Assembly: GCA_032719365.1 (NCBI GenBank)
Contig: CM064865.1
Coordinates: 39,482,065-39,546,064, forward strand
Direction: 5' to 3'
DNA from: Prinsepia uniflora
Taxonomy: Eukaryota; Streptophyta; Magnoliopsida; Rosales; Rosaceae
DNA length: 64,000 bases
Shown: in pieces, positions 21,951 through 35,200 of the stretch
Numbering within the stretch: position 1 is the stretch's first letter
Layout: the number at the start of each line of letters is the position of its first letter
Notes under the pieces: model-generated
What the model was told of the DNA's origin: nothing
The model's input: the letters and a program-made list of their open reading frames with translations, nothing else
The model's database searches: none
Program-made: the position numbers and the translations under genes

Positions 21951-21985
21951 ACCTACCCTCCTTACAGAAATTTCGTCCTCGAAAT
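21951..21985 (-). other. Polypurine tract and hairpin of Tekay-2
   Basis: Complement reads AAATTTCGAGGACGAAATTT and then a purine-rich tract up to the LTR. The stem is AAATTTC/GAAATTT. Confidence 0.8.
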
Positions 21986-24219
21986 TTACTCAAACAAGTA
22001 TGGGTACTGCCCTCTCATCAATTCCTCGGGTTCCCATGTCGCTTCCTCCACCTCGTGGTTCCGCCATAGTACTTTAACCAAAGAAATCGTCTTGTTCCTT
22101 AAGACCTTTTCCTTCCTATCCAGAATCTGCACTGGCCGTTCCTCGAAACTCAAATCGGTCATCAGTTCCAGTGGTTGCTCTGGCAGTGCATGAGAGTCAT
22201 CCCGAAGATACTTCCGTAGCATTGACACATGAAATACATCATGTACTCGGGAAAGCTCCGAAGGTAGTGCTAAACGGTAAGCCACCGGACCAATCCTCTC
22301 GACAATCTCATATGGTCCGATATAACGAGGACTCAATCTCCCACGTCGTCCAAATCGAAGAATCCCTTTCCACGGCGATAACTTTAGAAAGACAAAGTCA
22401 CCAACCTCGAACTCTAAATCTCGGATCCGTCGATCTGCATAGCTTTTCTGACGATCCTGGGCCGCCTTCAATCTCTCCCGAATAACCCGAACTGTCTCCT
22501 GGGTCATATCCATCAGATCCGGCCCCACTGCAGTTCTTTCTCCGATCTCCATCTAGCATACCGGTGTTCTGCACTGTCGACCGTACAGTGCCTCATATGG
22601 TGCCATCCCTATACTCGCATGGTAGCTGTTATTGTAGGCAAACTCCATCAATGGCAATCGATCAGCCCACGAATCCTGGAATTGCAATACACAAGCTCTC
22701 ATCATGTCTTCGAGAGTCTGTATCGTCCTTTCAGACTGCCCGTCGGTCTGAGGATGGAATGCCGTACTGAAATGCAATTTCGTGCCTAAGGCAGTTTGCA
22801 GACTCCTCCAAAATCTGGATGTGAAACGCGGATCCCGATCCGACACGATCGACTCTGGGGTACCGTGTAGTCGGATGATCTCATTAATGAATAACTGGGC
22901 CAAACGGTTGAGCTTGTACGTCTCACGTACAGGCAGAAAATGTGCTGATTTAGTCAACCGGTCCACTATTACCCAGACTCCATCAACTCCACTCCTTGTC
23001 TTCGGTAACTTGAAGACAAAGTCCATTGTAATATGATCCCACTTCCATTGTGGAATTGGAAGTGGCTGCATAGCCCCATACGGACGCTGCCGTTCTGCTT
23101 TGACCTGCTGACAGATCAAACATTTGCTGACAAACTCAGCTATCTCCCTCTTCATCCCTGGCCACCAATAATAGTCCCGGAGGGTACGGTACATCTTTGT
23201 CCCTCCTGGATGCATAGCATAGGCCGAACTGTGGGCCTCGTCTAAAATCTCTCTCCTCAACTCTGGTACCGCAGGTACACACAATCTCCCAAGCTTTACT
23301 AATGCTCCATCGCCCCTGACGGAGAAATCTTGTCTCTGTCCGGATTCAACCTCGTTCCTGTAATCACAAAGTATCTGGTCCTGTAGTTGAGCTTCGATGA
23401 TCCTGTCGACCAACACGGGTCGCACATGAAAGCTAGCCAACAAGGCTCCCTGATCGTCCATCCCTAACATAACTCCGCTCTTCCGGAGTTCCACTAGCAA
23501 AGGAAGATACACCAATCTCAAATGCGCAACTGATCCCGCCGACTTCCTGCTAAGTGCATCAGCTACAACATTTGCCTTGCCAGGATGGTACTCGATGGTA
23601 CAATCATAATCCTTCAACAACTCCAACCATCTCCGCTGTCTCATGTTGAGTTCCTTCTGAGTGAACAAATGTTTAAGACTCTGGTGATCAGTAAATATTC
23701 GGCATGTCACACCGAACAAATGATGTCTCCAGATCTTTAGAGCATGAACCACCGCCGCCAATTCCAAATCATGAGTAGGGTAGTTCAACTCGTGCGTCTT
23801 CAGCTGCCAGGATGCGTAAGCAATCACTTTTCCATTCTGCATCAATACACAACCCAAACCCTGCAGCGATGCATCACTATAGACCACGAACTCTCCACTG
23901 CTGTCCGGTAATGCAAGGACAGGTGCAGTGGTTAATCGGAACTTTAATTCCTGAAAACTCTGTTCACACAGATCGTCCCATACGAACTTCACCCCTTTCC
24001 GGGTTAACCGAGTCAGTGGTGCGGCAATCTGGGAGAAACCCTCTACGAATCTCCGATAATAGCCTGCTAACCCAACAAAACTTCGCACTTCCGTCACCGT
24101 GGTCGGTCTTGGCCAATTTGTCACAGCCTCCGTTTTCTGAGGATCCACACTTATCCCCTCGGGTGATATAATGTGACCTAAGAATCCAATACTATTTAGC
24201 CAAAACTGACATTTGCTTA
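21986..24219 (-). pseudogene. pol: pol fragment of Tekay-2 (RT end, RH, INT, chromodomain)
   Basis: Begins abruptly inside reverse transcriptase at the KCQFWLNSIGFLGH stretch, after the catalytic core. Then RNase H (VVYSDASLQGLGCVLMQNGK), integrase zinc finger (HSSAYAMHPGGTKMYRTL onward), integrase core with IVSDRDPRF and HPQTDGQSERT, and a chromodomain (VLWRNHEVEEATWEPE) before a natural TAA at 21986-21988. A single in-frame TAG at 22553-22555 interrupts the core's C-terminal side, where Tekay-1 has Trp; this is one G-to-A change. Apart from this stop the surviving frame is open over 2.2 kb, so this copy is less decayed than Tekay-1. Confidence 0.92.
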
Positions 24220-24663
24220 GGCCCTGGGTTTGAGTTACAGATTTGAGAAAAGGATTTGGTTTATGGTTTTCTTATTTGGGATATGAAACGGTTTTATGAA
24301 TAGGAATTCATATGCATGCATTGGTTTTGCGTGGAGGGTATAATTGTCTTTTCTTATAAATGTTTTCTGAACGTATTGTTTATTTTTGTCCACTCACAGT
24401 CTTTTATGTTTTCGATACCCTCCAGGTTTGATGCGGTGCAGGCCGTTATGAGAGAGAGACAGAGACATCACATATGAAATCCACAGTAAGTTCTGCGCAC
24501 TCTAGGACATCGGAAGGTGGATTTGTTACTTTGCCTGGTATCCCTTGTCTATCTTACGTGTTACATGGACATTGGATGTCGGTTTAGCCTTTGTGTCACA
24601 CGGAAGTTAGACGGGAGCATGAATTATCCCTTAATCCCGGGGGATTGTGGGTGGGTCGTGTCA
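24220..24663 (+). mobile_element. LARD-1 5' LTR, right piece
   Basis: Aligns with 29720-30182 of the 3' LTR and ends GGGTGGGTCGTGTCA at 24663. It contains the predicted branch GTCCACTCAC (24388-24397) and acceptor CCCTCCAG ending at 24425. Confidence 0.88.
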
Positions 24664-24666
24664 AAT

Positions 24667-24678
24667 TGGTATCAGAGC
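24667..24678 (+). other. Primer binding site, tRNA-iMet (LARD-1)
   Basis: TGGTATCAGAGC three bases after the LTR end, as in Tekay-1. Confidence 0.95.
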
Positions 24679-27600
24679 TGGATTTGTGTGCTCTGTGCGA
24701 GGTTTTAGCTCCTAGAGTAGGTGGTTTGTCGATTAGCGTGTTGTGATGCTTCTGTGGATGTGATGTCTCGACGCTGAACAGCCAGTCATCAACCTGGACA
24801 CGCGAGAGATAGTACGATAGCTAGTGGCTTAGTTGGTAACGATAGCATGAGCGACTGGGTGATGCGTTACCCGATAGGGGGTGTGTGGTGAGAGGTATGC
24901 CGGTTGGCCTTTAAGGTCAGATGGAGTAGCTCTTATAGATGGTCAGTTGTGTGCTAGGGTAGTTCACCCGATGGTGAGATACGATTGCTGGTTGGCTGTT
25001 CGGCCTGTGGGGCCAGTTGACGGTGGCTTGTTGGGCCGGATGGCGATTGGATGACGATAGTATGGACTTGTGACCACTTGGTTAGATTGTTCGAGCTTGG
25101 ACTTGTGCGGCTACGAGTCGCTGGATGCCTTGAGTTGCGGGGGTCAAGGAACCTGCTTTTAGGATTTGATGAATTCCCCCTAGCGATGATTACTGGTTGA
25201 CGGTTGTGTATAGATTCACGTTAAAGGATGTTCTTAGTCGGGTGAGACGACCCGAGTGGGGAAGTCGTGAGCTATTGGATGCTGTGGGTTTGGATAACCC
25301 GAGTGAAGATTTTAGGAACCTCGTTAGGATTACAGGTTTGGTAACTGAGTGAGAAACCCCAAGGTAAGTACTTAGTTTGGAAACCGTGAGTTGGGTTTGT
25401 GGTTAGGTAGTTGTTGTGGCGTGGGCCCACTTACGACCAGATTGAAGTTGGTGCTGCTAATGAGATTGTGGAGATTGGTTGGCTTGACCTGACCAAAGAG
25501 TTTGGTTACAGTCTCATCTAGGTACCGTGGAGCGTTGAGTTTCCTAAGGTTGTGGAATATAGCGGAGATCAGTTTCTTGGCCCGAGAGTAGATTGAGAGT
25601 TTTGGCTCGGTATGAACGGAGATTCAGGACTAGTGTGTTGTGAGAACGAGATAGGGAATGATGTGCCACGAGCTGGGATGCTTGTGAATGGTAGGATGGG
25701 CACATCGTGAGATGAGGTTGTGACTAGTCGTGAGGTGCCGGTGTCTGGCAAGAATCACTAACCGAGTTGGGATATTCGATGACCATTGGCAGGTAATGAT
25801 TCGAGACGAACAGTCAGGATGTCGTTAGTTTGGTCAGAGTAGTGCAGCGGAAGCGCGGTGGACCTATGCTTCGTGTTGGATCGGGCCAGGTTGGTACGGT
25901 CAGGTTTTACCATCCGTGGAGTTAGTTTTCGTGGACTCATCCTGATGTGGTGGAGATGTCAAGGGTGTTGCATATGTCAGATGTGTCGGAGTGTGTTGGC
26001 ATTTGATGATGCCGAGGTTGGTACTTGGTGATTCCTCGAGACTAGGGATTGACGACTTTGAGGGTAGTGACTGAGGAGTCCGAGGTTAGTGATCGTTGCT
26101 AGTGCTCTCGAGAGTTGGTGACTCGGAGTTGAACCTCGGAAAGGTGATATGCAAGAATCAGGATACGTGATGACTGGCAACCTTTTGGATGTGCATAAAT
26201 GCTGATAACCGATAGGTGAGTTGATCGGTGAGTTGGCTTGGTTACGGAGACGTGGTTGTGATTCGTAGGAGTTATGGATTTCCGAAGTGTAGTAGAGGAG
26301 TCGACGTTGGAGGATTAATCCGGTGGTGGTATACATGTTGAGTGGTGGATACCCTGGAGCTGGTTTGGGAGACTCATTGACGGATCTTCAGGAGTTGTGA
26401 ACCCACTTGGTCATGGACACGTGTGGATGTGTTCATACGTAGAGAGAGTATTTGGTGACGGCATGTGTGGTGACTATAATAGGGTTGCGATAAAGAGGAT
26501 TAAGGAGGACATGGTTGTGGACCATTGTGAGTTCTGTGGTTTAATGACGAAAGAAAAGTGATAAGGAATGACTATAACTGATCGATATGAGGTTACTGAA
26601 GAGAACCGACAATCTAGACGTGTGGTGCTCTAGAATGATTTAATTCGATGTGGTGGTCTGATCATTTGGGGGAATTAAAGGCGAAGTAGTGAGATAGTAA
26701 GTGGAATCCACTTAGGAGGGAGTGGATTGGGATTATATTGCTTGTAGCTCAGGATTGAGTGAATCAGGAGAATCGTTTACAAAACAGAGCTTGGATATGT
26801 TAGTGGGATAATATGACAAAAGTTGGATATACGGATGAGGAGTGCGGTCTGGTTTTGCGTACGTATTGGTATTTTGGACATGGATCTGGTGCTGGGTTTA
26901 CCTTGTGTAGTAATTGAGATGTGATTGGATTTGTTATTGGTCTGGAGACCCAAGAGACCGGGAGACTCAGAACGAACTTGAGTTGGTAGGATTGGACCAC
27001 TATGCTTCAAAAGTGAAGCGTGTTTGGCTCGTAGTCAAGTGGTAATCTGTGTGGATACGAGGATGTTTTGTGTGCCATGGAGATACACTGTGAGGATGAC
27101 AGGTACATTATATTGTTGTTGGATGTACTCTACGATCGCTGTGATCGAGGTATTCTAAAATATCTCCGTTTGACTGTGTTAGGGTCCCTTAACATGGAGA
27201 TGTGTGATCACGGTTTGACAAGTATGTGATAGTGTCCAGTTACAGAGGTAGTGTGGGACGTGGATGGTGATCCTACCGGTTGACTGTGTTGGTGGTTAGG
27301 GGAACCACCGGTGAGTTGTTTTTTTGTGTAGTTATTGTGAGCGAGACGTTGTGACTCCGGTGAGGTCGGTGCGGATCATTGACGGAAGGAGTACAAAATG
27401 TTGAACGGTTAGTGAGGAATATGAGTACCGAGGCCGGTAGAGGCAGTCTTGAGAATTGGTTTGCGAGGTGAGATTTATGCATAATGACGACAGACTTGCA
27501 TGATGTACTGAGGCGTTGGTATGAGGTACACTTGACTCAAGAAGGAGTCGAGATTTTTGTAACTGGTAGCAGTGGTGTTGTTGTGTACCTAGTAGTAGTC

Positions 27601-27885
27601 GAGCCGTGAATGCTGGTGCCACGTTAGAGGTACCTTGGGTACGAGTTGGAAACATGTTGACCCCAGTGGGATTGGAAAGATTGCCATGTAAACTAAAAGT
27701 TGATTAAGTTGATTCGCTTGGCAGAGATGTGGTGACAGTTTGGGAACCGTCAGGATAATGGCGGACTGGCAGGTGATGGACACCAGGTAGGAGACCTACG
27801 AGTGAGATTGATTGGATTTCCCCCAGTGAGTTACGGACGTACGAGATTCGGAATTTCGGGGATGAAATTCTTTTAAGGGGGAGAT
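24679..27885 (+). mobile_element. LARD-1 internal domain, non-coding
   Basis: 3.2 kb in which no frame resembles gag, pol or any family I recognise; the frames present are short and scattered on both strands. The start (ATGTGATGTCTCGACGC near 24758, then ATCAACCTGG) resembles the start of the LARD-2 interior read on the minus strand, so the two are related. It ends with hairpin GGAATTTC...GAAATTC and TTAAGGGGGAGAT. Confidence 0.85.
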
Positions 27886-30182
27886 TGTAACGACCCGTCT
27901 CGAAAACTTGGATTAGATTAGTGGTTAATGACAGATTAGTGAAATTAATCGGCGATTAGTTGGGTGATCTCGGACGGACTTTGCGAAATGACGATTTTGC
28001 CCTTGGAATGGCCAAACGATTGACTTTTCTTTTGGGCGGTCAAATGGACTTTGATTGATGACTGTCACGTAGTTCGGGACGTCACGAGTTCATAGATAGG
28101 TGGCACGACTAATTTCGATATTCAAGTAAGAAGTTATGATGTTCGGAAGTTCAAGGGTATTTTGGTAATTTTGGTTAAAATGGGGCAAATTGTTGACTTT
28201 TCATACGACATGGAATTGTCATGCATTTCGAGGACCGTTAGAAAGATCTCGATCCCTTGAGTTCAACGACAAGCGGTACTTTGTCATTATAGTTCAGATG
28301 ACTCGGATATTAGTCTAAAAATGCTAAGGGCAAAATGGTAATTTTGGAAGGCAAGGGCATTTTGGTCATTGTTTACATTGGGATTGGTGCCCAGTAATAA
28401 TAGGACACTTGCCTGCCTTAGGATTGGTGCTAAACCAGATTAGGACACCTGGCCCTCTCTAGATGGCTGTGGAAGGTTTCCACACCGCCTACAAATGTTT
28501 TAATAACAGGTGCACGATTTGAAGGAAAAATATAGGGAAACCGTGAACCCATCTCCACAATTCCCTCCATCTTTCACCTATTGTCCATGGAATGTGAATA
28601 AAAGTGAGAAAACATACGAAGAGGATTGGGATGGTACCACCACAAAGGGCCGACGTGCACGGTGGAGGCAGCTAGGAGGTTATGGAAATTACTACGAGTG
28701 GATCGAGCCTGGTTTCGAAGCTTTCCGTGGACGGTGGCCGTGAAACCCGAATAAGGTGTTAGGAACTTATTGGGCTTGGAAGGAAGACCTGAGGTAGCTG
28801 GAGACGTGAGGACAGAGGGAAGGAAGTCGACGGTTTTAAGGTTGTTCGAGGAGGTTCGGGAAAGCCGGTGATAGTGGATTATATGATTATGATGCATACA
28901 TAAATGTTTTTATATATTTTCTATTCGTGATTCTATGATTATGATTATGATCTTTATGATTTCGGTTTTGCATGTATTTCGATATATTTATGATTTCGAT
29001 TTTGCACGTATTATGATTATGATCTTTATGATTCTATGATTATGATTTATGTTGTGATTTGACCATGGTTTTGATGATTTGATTTTGGGATTTGAAATAT
29101 GATTTGATTTCAATGGTTTATAATGGATTCTAGAAAAGTGATTTCGGGCCTAAGGCCCTGTTCATAAAAGTAATTTCCATAAATGTGATTTTCGGATTGG
29201 AATTGAGATTACAAATGATGATTTCGGATTTGGTTTTGGTTTTAAAGACCCGTTGATATTGGTTTCGGGTTTAAAGACCCGTTGATATTGATTTTCACTT
29301 GGTTTTGGGTTTAGAGATCCGTTGATACTTGGTTTTGGGTTTAAAGACCTGGATATGGTTGGATCTGGTTTTGAGTTTAAAGACTCGCTTTATTAATGAC
29401 GCGGGAGAGCCCTGGATTGATATGTTTTGAGTTTAAAGACTCGGTATATGTTTTGAGTTTAAAGACTCAGTTTTTGTGATATCCCCCAAGGCCTATTGAT
29501 TGTGTTTTGAGTTTAAAGACTCGTTGATATCCTGGGAAGACCTGATGGTGCGCATGTGTTTTGAGTTTAAAGACTCAGCGCGCTTGAGATCCAGCAAATG
29601 GATTGATGTTTTATTTTTGTTTTTGACTGGTTTTCAGATGTTTTGGACTGTGGCCCGGATGATTTGAATTTTGTGGATTTTGGGCTGAGTTCCCATATTT
29701 TTATGAGGATTTATGGGCTGAGGCCCTGTGTTTGAGTTAGGGATTTAAGAAAAAGATTTGATTTATGGTTTTCATTAATGGTTTTCTTATCTCGGATATG
29801 AAAATGGTTTTATGAAATCGTTTTCATATGCATGCATTGGTTTTGCGTGGAGGGTATAATTGTCTTTTCTTATAAATGTTTTCTGAACATATTGTTTATT
29901 TTTGTCCATTCACAGTCTTTTATGTTTTCGATACCCTCTAGGTTTGATGCGGTGCGGGCTATTATGAGAGAGAGAGACAGAGAGATCACATACGCGATCC
30001 ACAATAAGTTCTGCGCACTCTGGGACATCGGAAGGTGGATTTGGTACTTTGGCTTGTTATCCCTTGTCCAGCTTACATGTTACATGGAGGTTGGACGTCG
30101 GTTTAGCCTTCGTGTCACACGGAAGTTGGACGGGAGCATGACTTATCCCTAAATCCCGGGGGATTGAGAGTGGGTCTTGTCA
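27886..30182 (+). mobile_element. LARD-1 3' LTR, 2,297 bp
   Basis: TGTAACGACCCGTCTCG to GAGTGGGTCTTGTCA. It follows the polypurine tract directly. The donor of intron 2 seen at 19177 in the 5' LTR is lost here: the matching region near 28870 reads GGATTATATGATTATG. The branch has changed to GTCCATTCAC. Confidence 0.92.
29232..29580 (+). repeat. Array of GGGTTTAAAGACCC / GAGTTTAAAGACTC units
   Basis: Nine or so copies of a 14-base unit at irregular spacing. Some read GGGTTTAAAGACCC, others GAGTTTAAAGACTC; the stem GGGT/ACCC is swapped for GAGT/ACTC with pairing kept. The same units recur reversed at about 60716-60890. Confidence 0.8.
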
Positions 30183-32240
30183 CTCAGCCCAAATTCCGTA
30201 AATCAAAGTCATACGTAGGAACTAAGCCCAAAACCATGGAACACAGAAATACCATTTCTAAAATCCTAATACCAATTCATAAATCGAACAAACCATATTT
30301 ACCAAATATCATATAACCAATCCTGTCACAGTTTCCAAAGCTACGCACGTGCTACCCGGGGTCTCAAATCCTAAGTCTCCCCAGGGACACCCAGGTCAAT
30401 GTCCACAGATCAATGACACTCCCTTGGGGTTATAATCCATAAGCCTTCCTGATAAATTAACCTAGGCCCCCGACCCGATCAAGCCCGATCATGTAAACCA
30501 ACTGGGCCACCCGCCCGATGCCTTATTAAATCAAATGGACTCCAAGTCCTATAGTTCGTAAATCAAATGAGTCTCAAGCCCGGTTCCATATTTCCAAATC
30601 CGAAATCAATCCATCACCGAAACTGCAAACATGTTTAATCAGTGTAAAACCATAAACCTCGATATACGTGCAAATACGTAAATCGCCTTGAAATACGTGT
30701 AATCATGTAAATCATCAATACCATAATCATCATGATAGAAATCATATATATAAAACTTATAAACATTTATGCAGGAATCACAGTTTAGAAATCAAGGACC
30801 ACTCACAGACCGTCCTAGTTGTCGTCTCGATATGCGTGTCATAAGTCATCCCAACTAATCATTAACCCCTTATTGAAGCCCCATAATCTTTTTGAATTTT
30901 TAACATATTTTAAACTCGATCCTCAACCATCGAACACCTAGAACCATATCGAAACAATGTCCGATCGACACGAAACCAGTCCCAAAATGTTCGTTACATC
31001 GAATAGATGAAAGCACATGTTGACAACATCCCCAAAATACCCCTCACGCGCCCCCACGTGCCTCCTAAAGGCACTATGCGTGGGCTTCAGGTGCCTGCTA
31101 CAGTGTCGTCTCCTACCTCTGGTCGACCCGATTCAGACCGACGCGGTCCAACCCAAACTGGCGTTCCTATTTTTTGTCCAATTTCGGTCCGTTTTCGATA
31201 CTATTTCTACCATTAGCTTCATCCAGTAATTTCCTACTCATCTACGACTTTAAAACTCGAAATCAAGGGCTAGAAACTACCTCCCAAGTTGGAGGATAAA
31301 CCGGCCACTGTCCGTCGTCAGGTTGCCATGAGTCCGGCCACCTTCTTCCCTTATTTTGATCCCAATCGATCATTGGAACCCCTAGAAACAAAGTCAAATC
31401 ATCAAAAAATCACAACAACCACTAAATCACAACTCACCATTTTTTTATCCAAGACTTACCTTTTCATGGTTCCCACGGCCACCATCCACGACAGCCCACG
31501 AAGCCAATCCCATTCGACTCTTATGGGTTCTGGGAACACCCTAGGGTCATACAAATCGATCAACAAACTCCAAAACCGAAAACCATGATTTTTGAACCCA
31601 AAATAAGGCATTCGGCCCCTTGCCTCCGAACCAGGCCACCGTGCACCGTCGTTCACGCTAGGAGCACCGTCGTGCTCATCTCGATCTCCTCTCCAAATTC
31701 CATTCAGGGTTCACAAGAAAAAGGTGAAGTTTGAAGGTTGTGTGTGTAGTTGTGTCGTGTGTTTGTTAGAGAGAAATGAAGAAGATGATACGAGGGGAAG
31801 AAGAGAGAGAATGAGAGTGAATTTTAATTAATTAATTAATTAACCAAATGGCCAATCAGATCCTAGATCCACTTTTTAGGGAAAAAGTCACCAATGGGAT
31901 GAGTAACACTTCTCACTCGCCCAAGGGCCCCACCTACAAATATCTGCCAAATTAGAATTTAGTATTATTTTAATCGAATCCCGAGACGTTAAATTCCCGA
32001 CTGTCTACGGACTCGTGACGTCCCGCCTGTTTACAGACTCGTGAGGTCCCGATTTAAGTCACAGTCATCGGTCCTCGTACGTTTGACTCCCCGAGTCAAA
32101 AGTCAACATTTTTCCTAAGACTAGGCGCAAAACGGTCATTTTCACCGTCCGTCCAATTTCGCTCAACAAATCACCGATTAATCTCACTAATCCTCCATTA
32201 GTCACTAATCTAATCCAGAAATTTGAGACAGGTCGTTACA
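30183..32240 (-). mobile_element. LARD-2 3' LTR (minus), piece right of LARD-1
   Basis: Continues 18018-18179 and ends GAGACAGGTCGTTACA at 32240. Its right half is closely similar to 38900-40161 of the other LARD-2 LTR, including a TTAATTAATTAA run and a donor-like GTAAGT near 31460 (minus) which is GCATGT in the partner LTR. Confidence 0.85.
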
Positions 32241-35200
32241 ACCTTCTCCCTTTAAATAATTTTGTCCTCGAAATTCCAATTATCCCGATTCGACATCCAC
32301 CTCGTGGAAAGCAAATTCGACCTCACATCATGTGTACACTTCTACACGCACTAACCAGCACAATACTTGTCTACACCCAAACATCCCACCAATACTCACG
32401 TCGCATCGACTACACCTGACCACGTCGAGTAAAATTGTTCACATATTCCGAGTTGATACCACCCGAAAATTCTGCCATTACGCCAACGCTTCCCACACTG
32501 TCACCACTTGACAGTCGCCAGTAAAAACTGACATCATACTCACTTGTGGTTACACTAACCACCAACTCACTTGATCTAATTGTTACTGGACCCCATCGAA
32601 TACTTGCCCAGCAGTGACAATACATCTCCGCTCTAGGGTTCCACTAGCCAGCTAAGGCTCTGAGCACCTGCTTGTACGATCACTAAACCCATCAAAATCA
32701 CTCTGGCCCAACGCACAATATTCATCGCCCAGTCCACCAACCAGCCTACTACATAGCTCGTAGCCAATCACACTTCAATTCTGGAGTCCACCTGTCCAGT
32801 CCAGTACTAGCCAGATCTAATACTCCAACTCATCATCCATTCTGAGTCCCATGGTCATCCAACTAGCATCACAACATCTACTCCTAATCACGTAATCCAA
32901 TACATACCAATTCAACTCATGCACACCAAGGCGTACCCATTCATGCCCAATGTGTAACCAATCTCACCCACATCTACCGAGACGCACCAACTCTGAACCT
33001 AACGGTCACCTCCTCATTCGATTACCATATCACATTCGATTAACTTTGAAATGAGGTCAATCCCATCATTCACATATCCAATACTAACCAATCCGTCCCC
33101 ATCGGATATCCACTTGTTCTACTCATATAACATACGGGATTAACCTCGAAAGGAAGTCAGTCCCATCATCCCCATAGTCAAATATCCGAGACAAAACGTA
33201 CACACCTCAAATCACTCAACTACCATCTCATACAAGATTAACTTCAAAAAGAAGTCGACCCAACATTCCCGTATCCAAATATCCAAGACAGAGTAATAAA
33301 CTCTCCACCTACCCCACACGCACATATCCAAATATTAAAATATCTGAGACAGAGGTTGGATAGTCATTTCGTTCTATTCCAAGAGATTCTTCAATTGTCC
33401 CACAATAAGATTCCCTCTGCTCCTAACTTAGCATAATCAGTAAGGAGAAGTCTGCCAGCACGACACGACATCACGATCCACCCATGTTCTCTCTCAACTA
33501 ACTACCAGATTTCAGGTCATAGGGTCTTACACCCTAATTGAATCCGTATACCATCAAATCGCTTCTCAACCATTCTCACATCTAAACAGATCAGACAACG
33601 ACGAGACACGTCGAGACTGTGGTTACCTCATATCAATCCTTGTCATTCCACCTAGGAAAAATCATGGATGATCCAAGAAAATGAGGTCAAAATTCATCCC
33701 ACATGAATGCAAACAAAATATCACTACACTCACCACACCATGTAACCCAACATCGTCTGCCAGCAAGCAGAAAATGAGAAATCTCATTCACCTAACTTCG
33801 AAATATCCAACTCTTCTTGATGACCCAAGACAAATCACGGGTCCACTAACCAATACACGATCAACGTACTGGTGACAACAATATCATCTGCCATGGGCAG
33901 AAAATGGAAAGTCACCCTCGGGAACTTCGGAATACCCATCGCTAATGCTGAATCGAGTACTCCCCTCATTGCCTCAATCACAACTTCTCTTGATTACGAA
34001 GTTCCAACCATGTTGGAACCAACTCACTCAATCATCAACATGTGTCTGTACCAAGCTAACTTGGTACCCCAACTCGCATAATCGTTCATACCGTTCCATT
34101 CATTTACCTTTTAATCATTCCAATCACATCAGTTATCACACTCATGGTTAGGTTAGAATCCCAACACATCTCAACCATTGCTGGATCTCGCCAGTCCAAC
34201 TCCTCCACTACCGGATCACAGATACCGAACATATGCCCATCTCGACGGAGTCACAACCGGACTTGTGGCTCATCGTCATCATAATCACCGGCACCAGCAC
34301 CAGCACACTAGCATCATCATTAGCATCAGCACACACTGTGAGAATCAGACAACCCTGGATCTTTGCTCCTACTGAGTAACGACCCCGTACCTCTGCTCAA
34401 GTTGGAGAAACTCTACCTCCCTCATACCCAAAAACTCTAGGTACAGTCACCCTGACAACTCATACAAGAAAAGGAAACGTTCCTTGAACGTCCCCCGATT
34501 CTCAACAACCACAACTGAATCTATCCTCGATAGTAGTGCTTGCCAAAACTCGTGCAGACCCAACCACCAGACATCACTATCGACACTCCGCATCCAACGG
34601 AATCAACCGACCGTACTTACTACTCTGTATCTCCACTCCGGGATTCCATCGACAAGTACCAAACCCTGGTAACCTGTCCAACCAATCTCTAACTAGTCTC
34701 AACTCGACTCATATTTCTGAACCAACATCATACACTAGGGTTTCCCACCAAGGTCATCAACTAACTCCGTTGTACTCATATTCTCTAACCCATCAATCAC
34801 CACTAGGGTTCACCTTTCCAGACCATCCATCATGATTTAGGGTTCCATTATCACACCCTAGGGTTCCATTATCACACCCTAGGGTTCCTCTAAACCCAAC
34901 TGCCCTATGCAATATAATCCAAAATCTGATCGACCTCGCGGTCCTGACATCGTATGGACGTCAATCCAATCCTACCGTCAACTCAACTAGAGTTCCTCAA
35001 CCCCAACTGCTCTCTGCAACACAATTCACAACTCAATATGATCTGACCATCTAATGGTCACAACTTCATACTATTGTCATATCCAATCCTACAGTATCAT
35101 GATAGACGATCCCAACATAACTGTCCCACGGTCAAAACCCTAAAGTACTGTTACGTTCATCCCTCAGTAGAGTCCCACACTATCGAACCACAGTAGAACT

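Larger units (their letters stand above)
19321..24219 (-). mobile_element. Tekay-2: chromodomain Ty3/gypsy element, 5' part lost
   Basis: On the minus strand: pol fragment (24219 down to 21986), polypurine tract, 3' LTR (21950 down to 19321). Gag, protease, the reverse-transcriptase core and the 5' LTR are missing. The break at 24219-24221 joins pol straight to LARD-1 LTR sequence, so a deletion removed both the 5' end of Tekay-2 and about 700 bases of its host LTR; no target-site duplication remains. Confidence 0.9.
18180..30182 (+). mobile_element. LARD-1: complete coding-less LTR retrotransposon
   Basis: 5' LTR 18180-24663 (opened by Tekay-2), primer site 24667-24678, 3.2 kb internal domain without coding frames, polypurine tract, 3' LTR 27886-30182. 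Target-site duplication CTCAG at 18175-18179 and 30183-30187. It has the long LTRs and non-coding interior of large retrotransposon derivatives (LARDs). The shared LTR layout, Met-tRNA primer site and polypurine box suggest Tekay-type enzymes moved it in trans. Confidence 0.9.

Noticed and set aside
31289..31588. Frame also present at 39237-39626
   Set aside because: The two places are the two LTRs of LARD-2; shared frame means shared LTR sequence, not a gene family.
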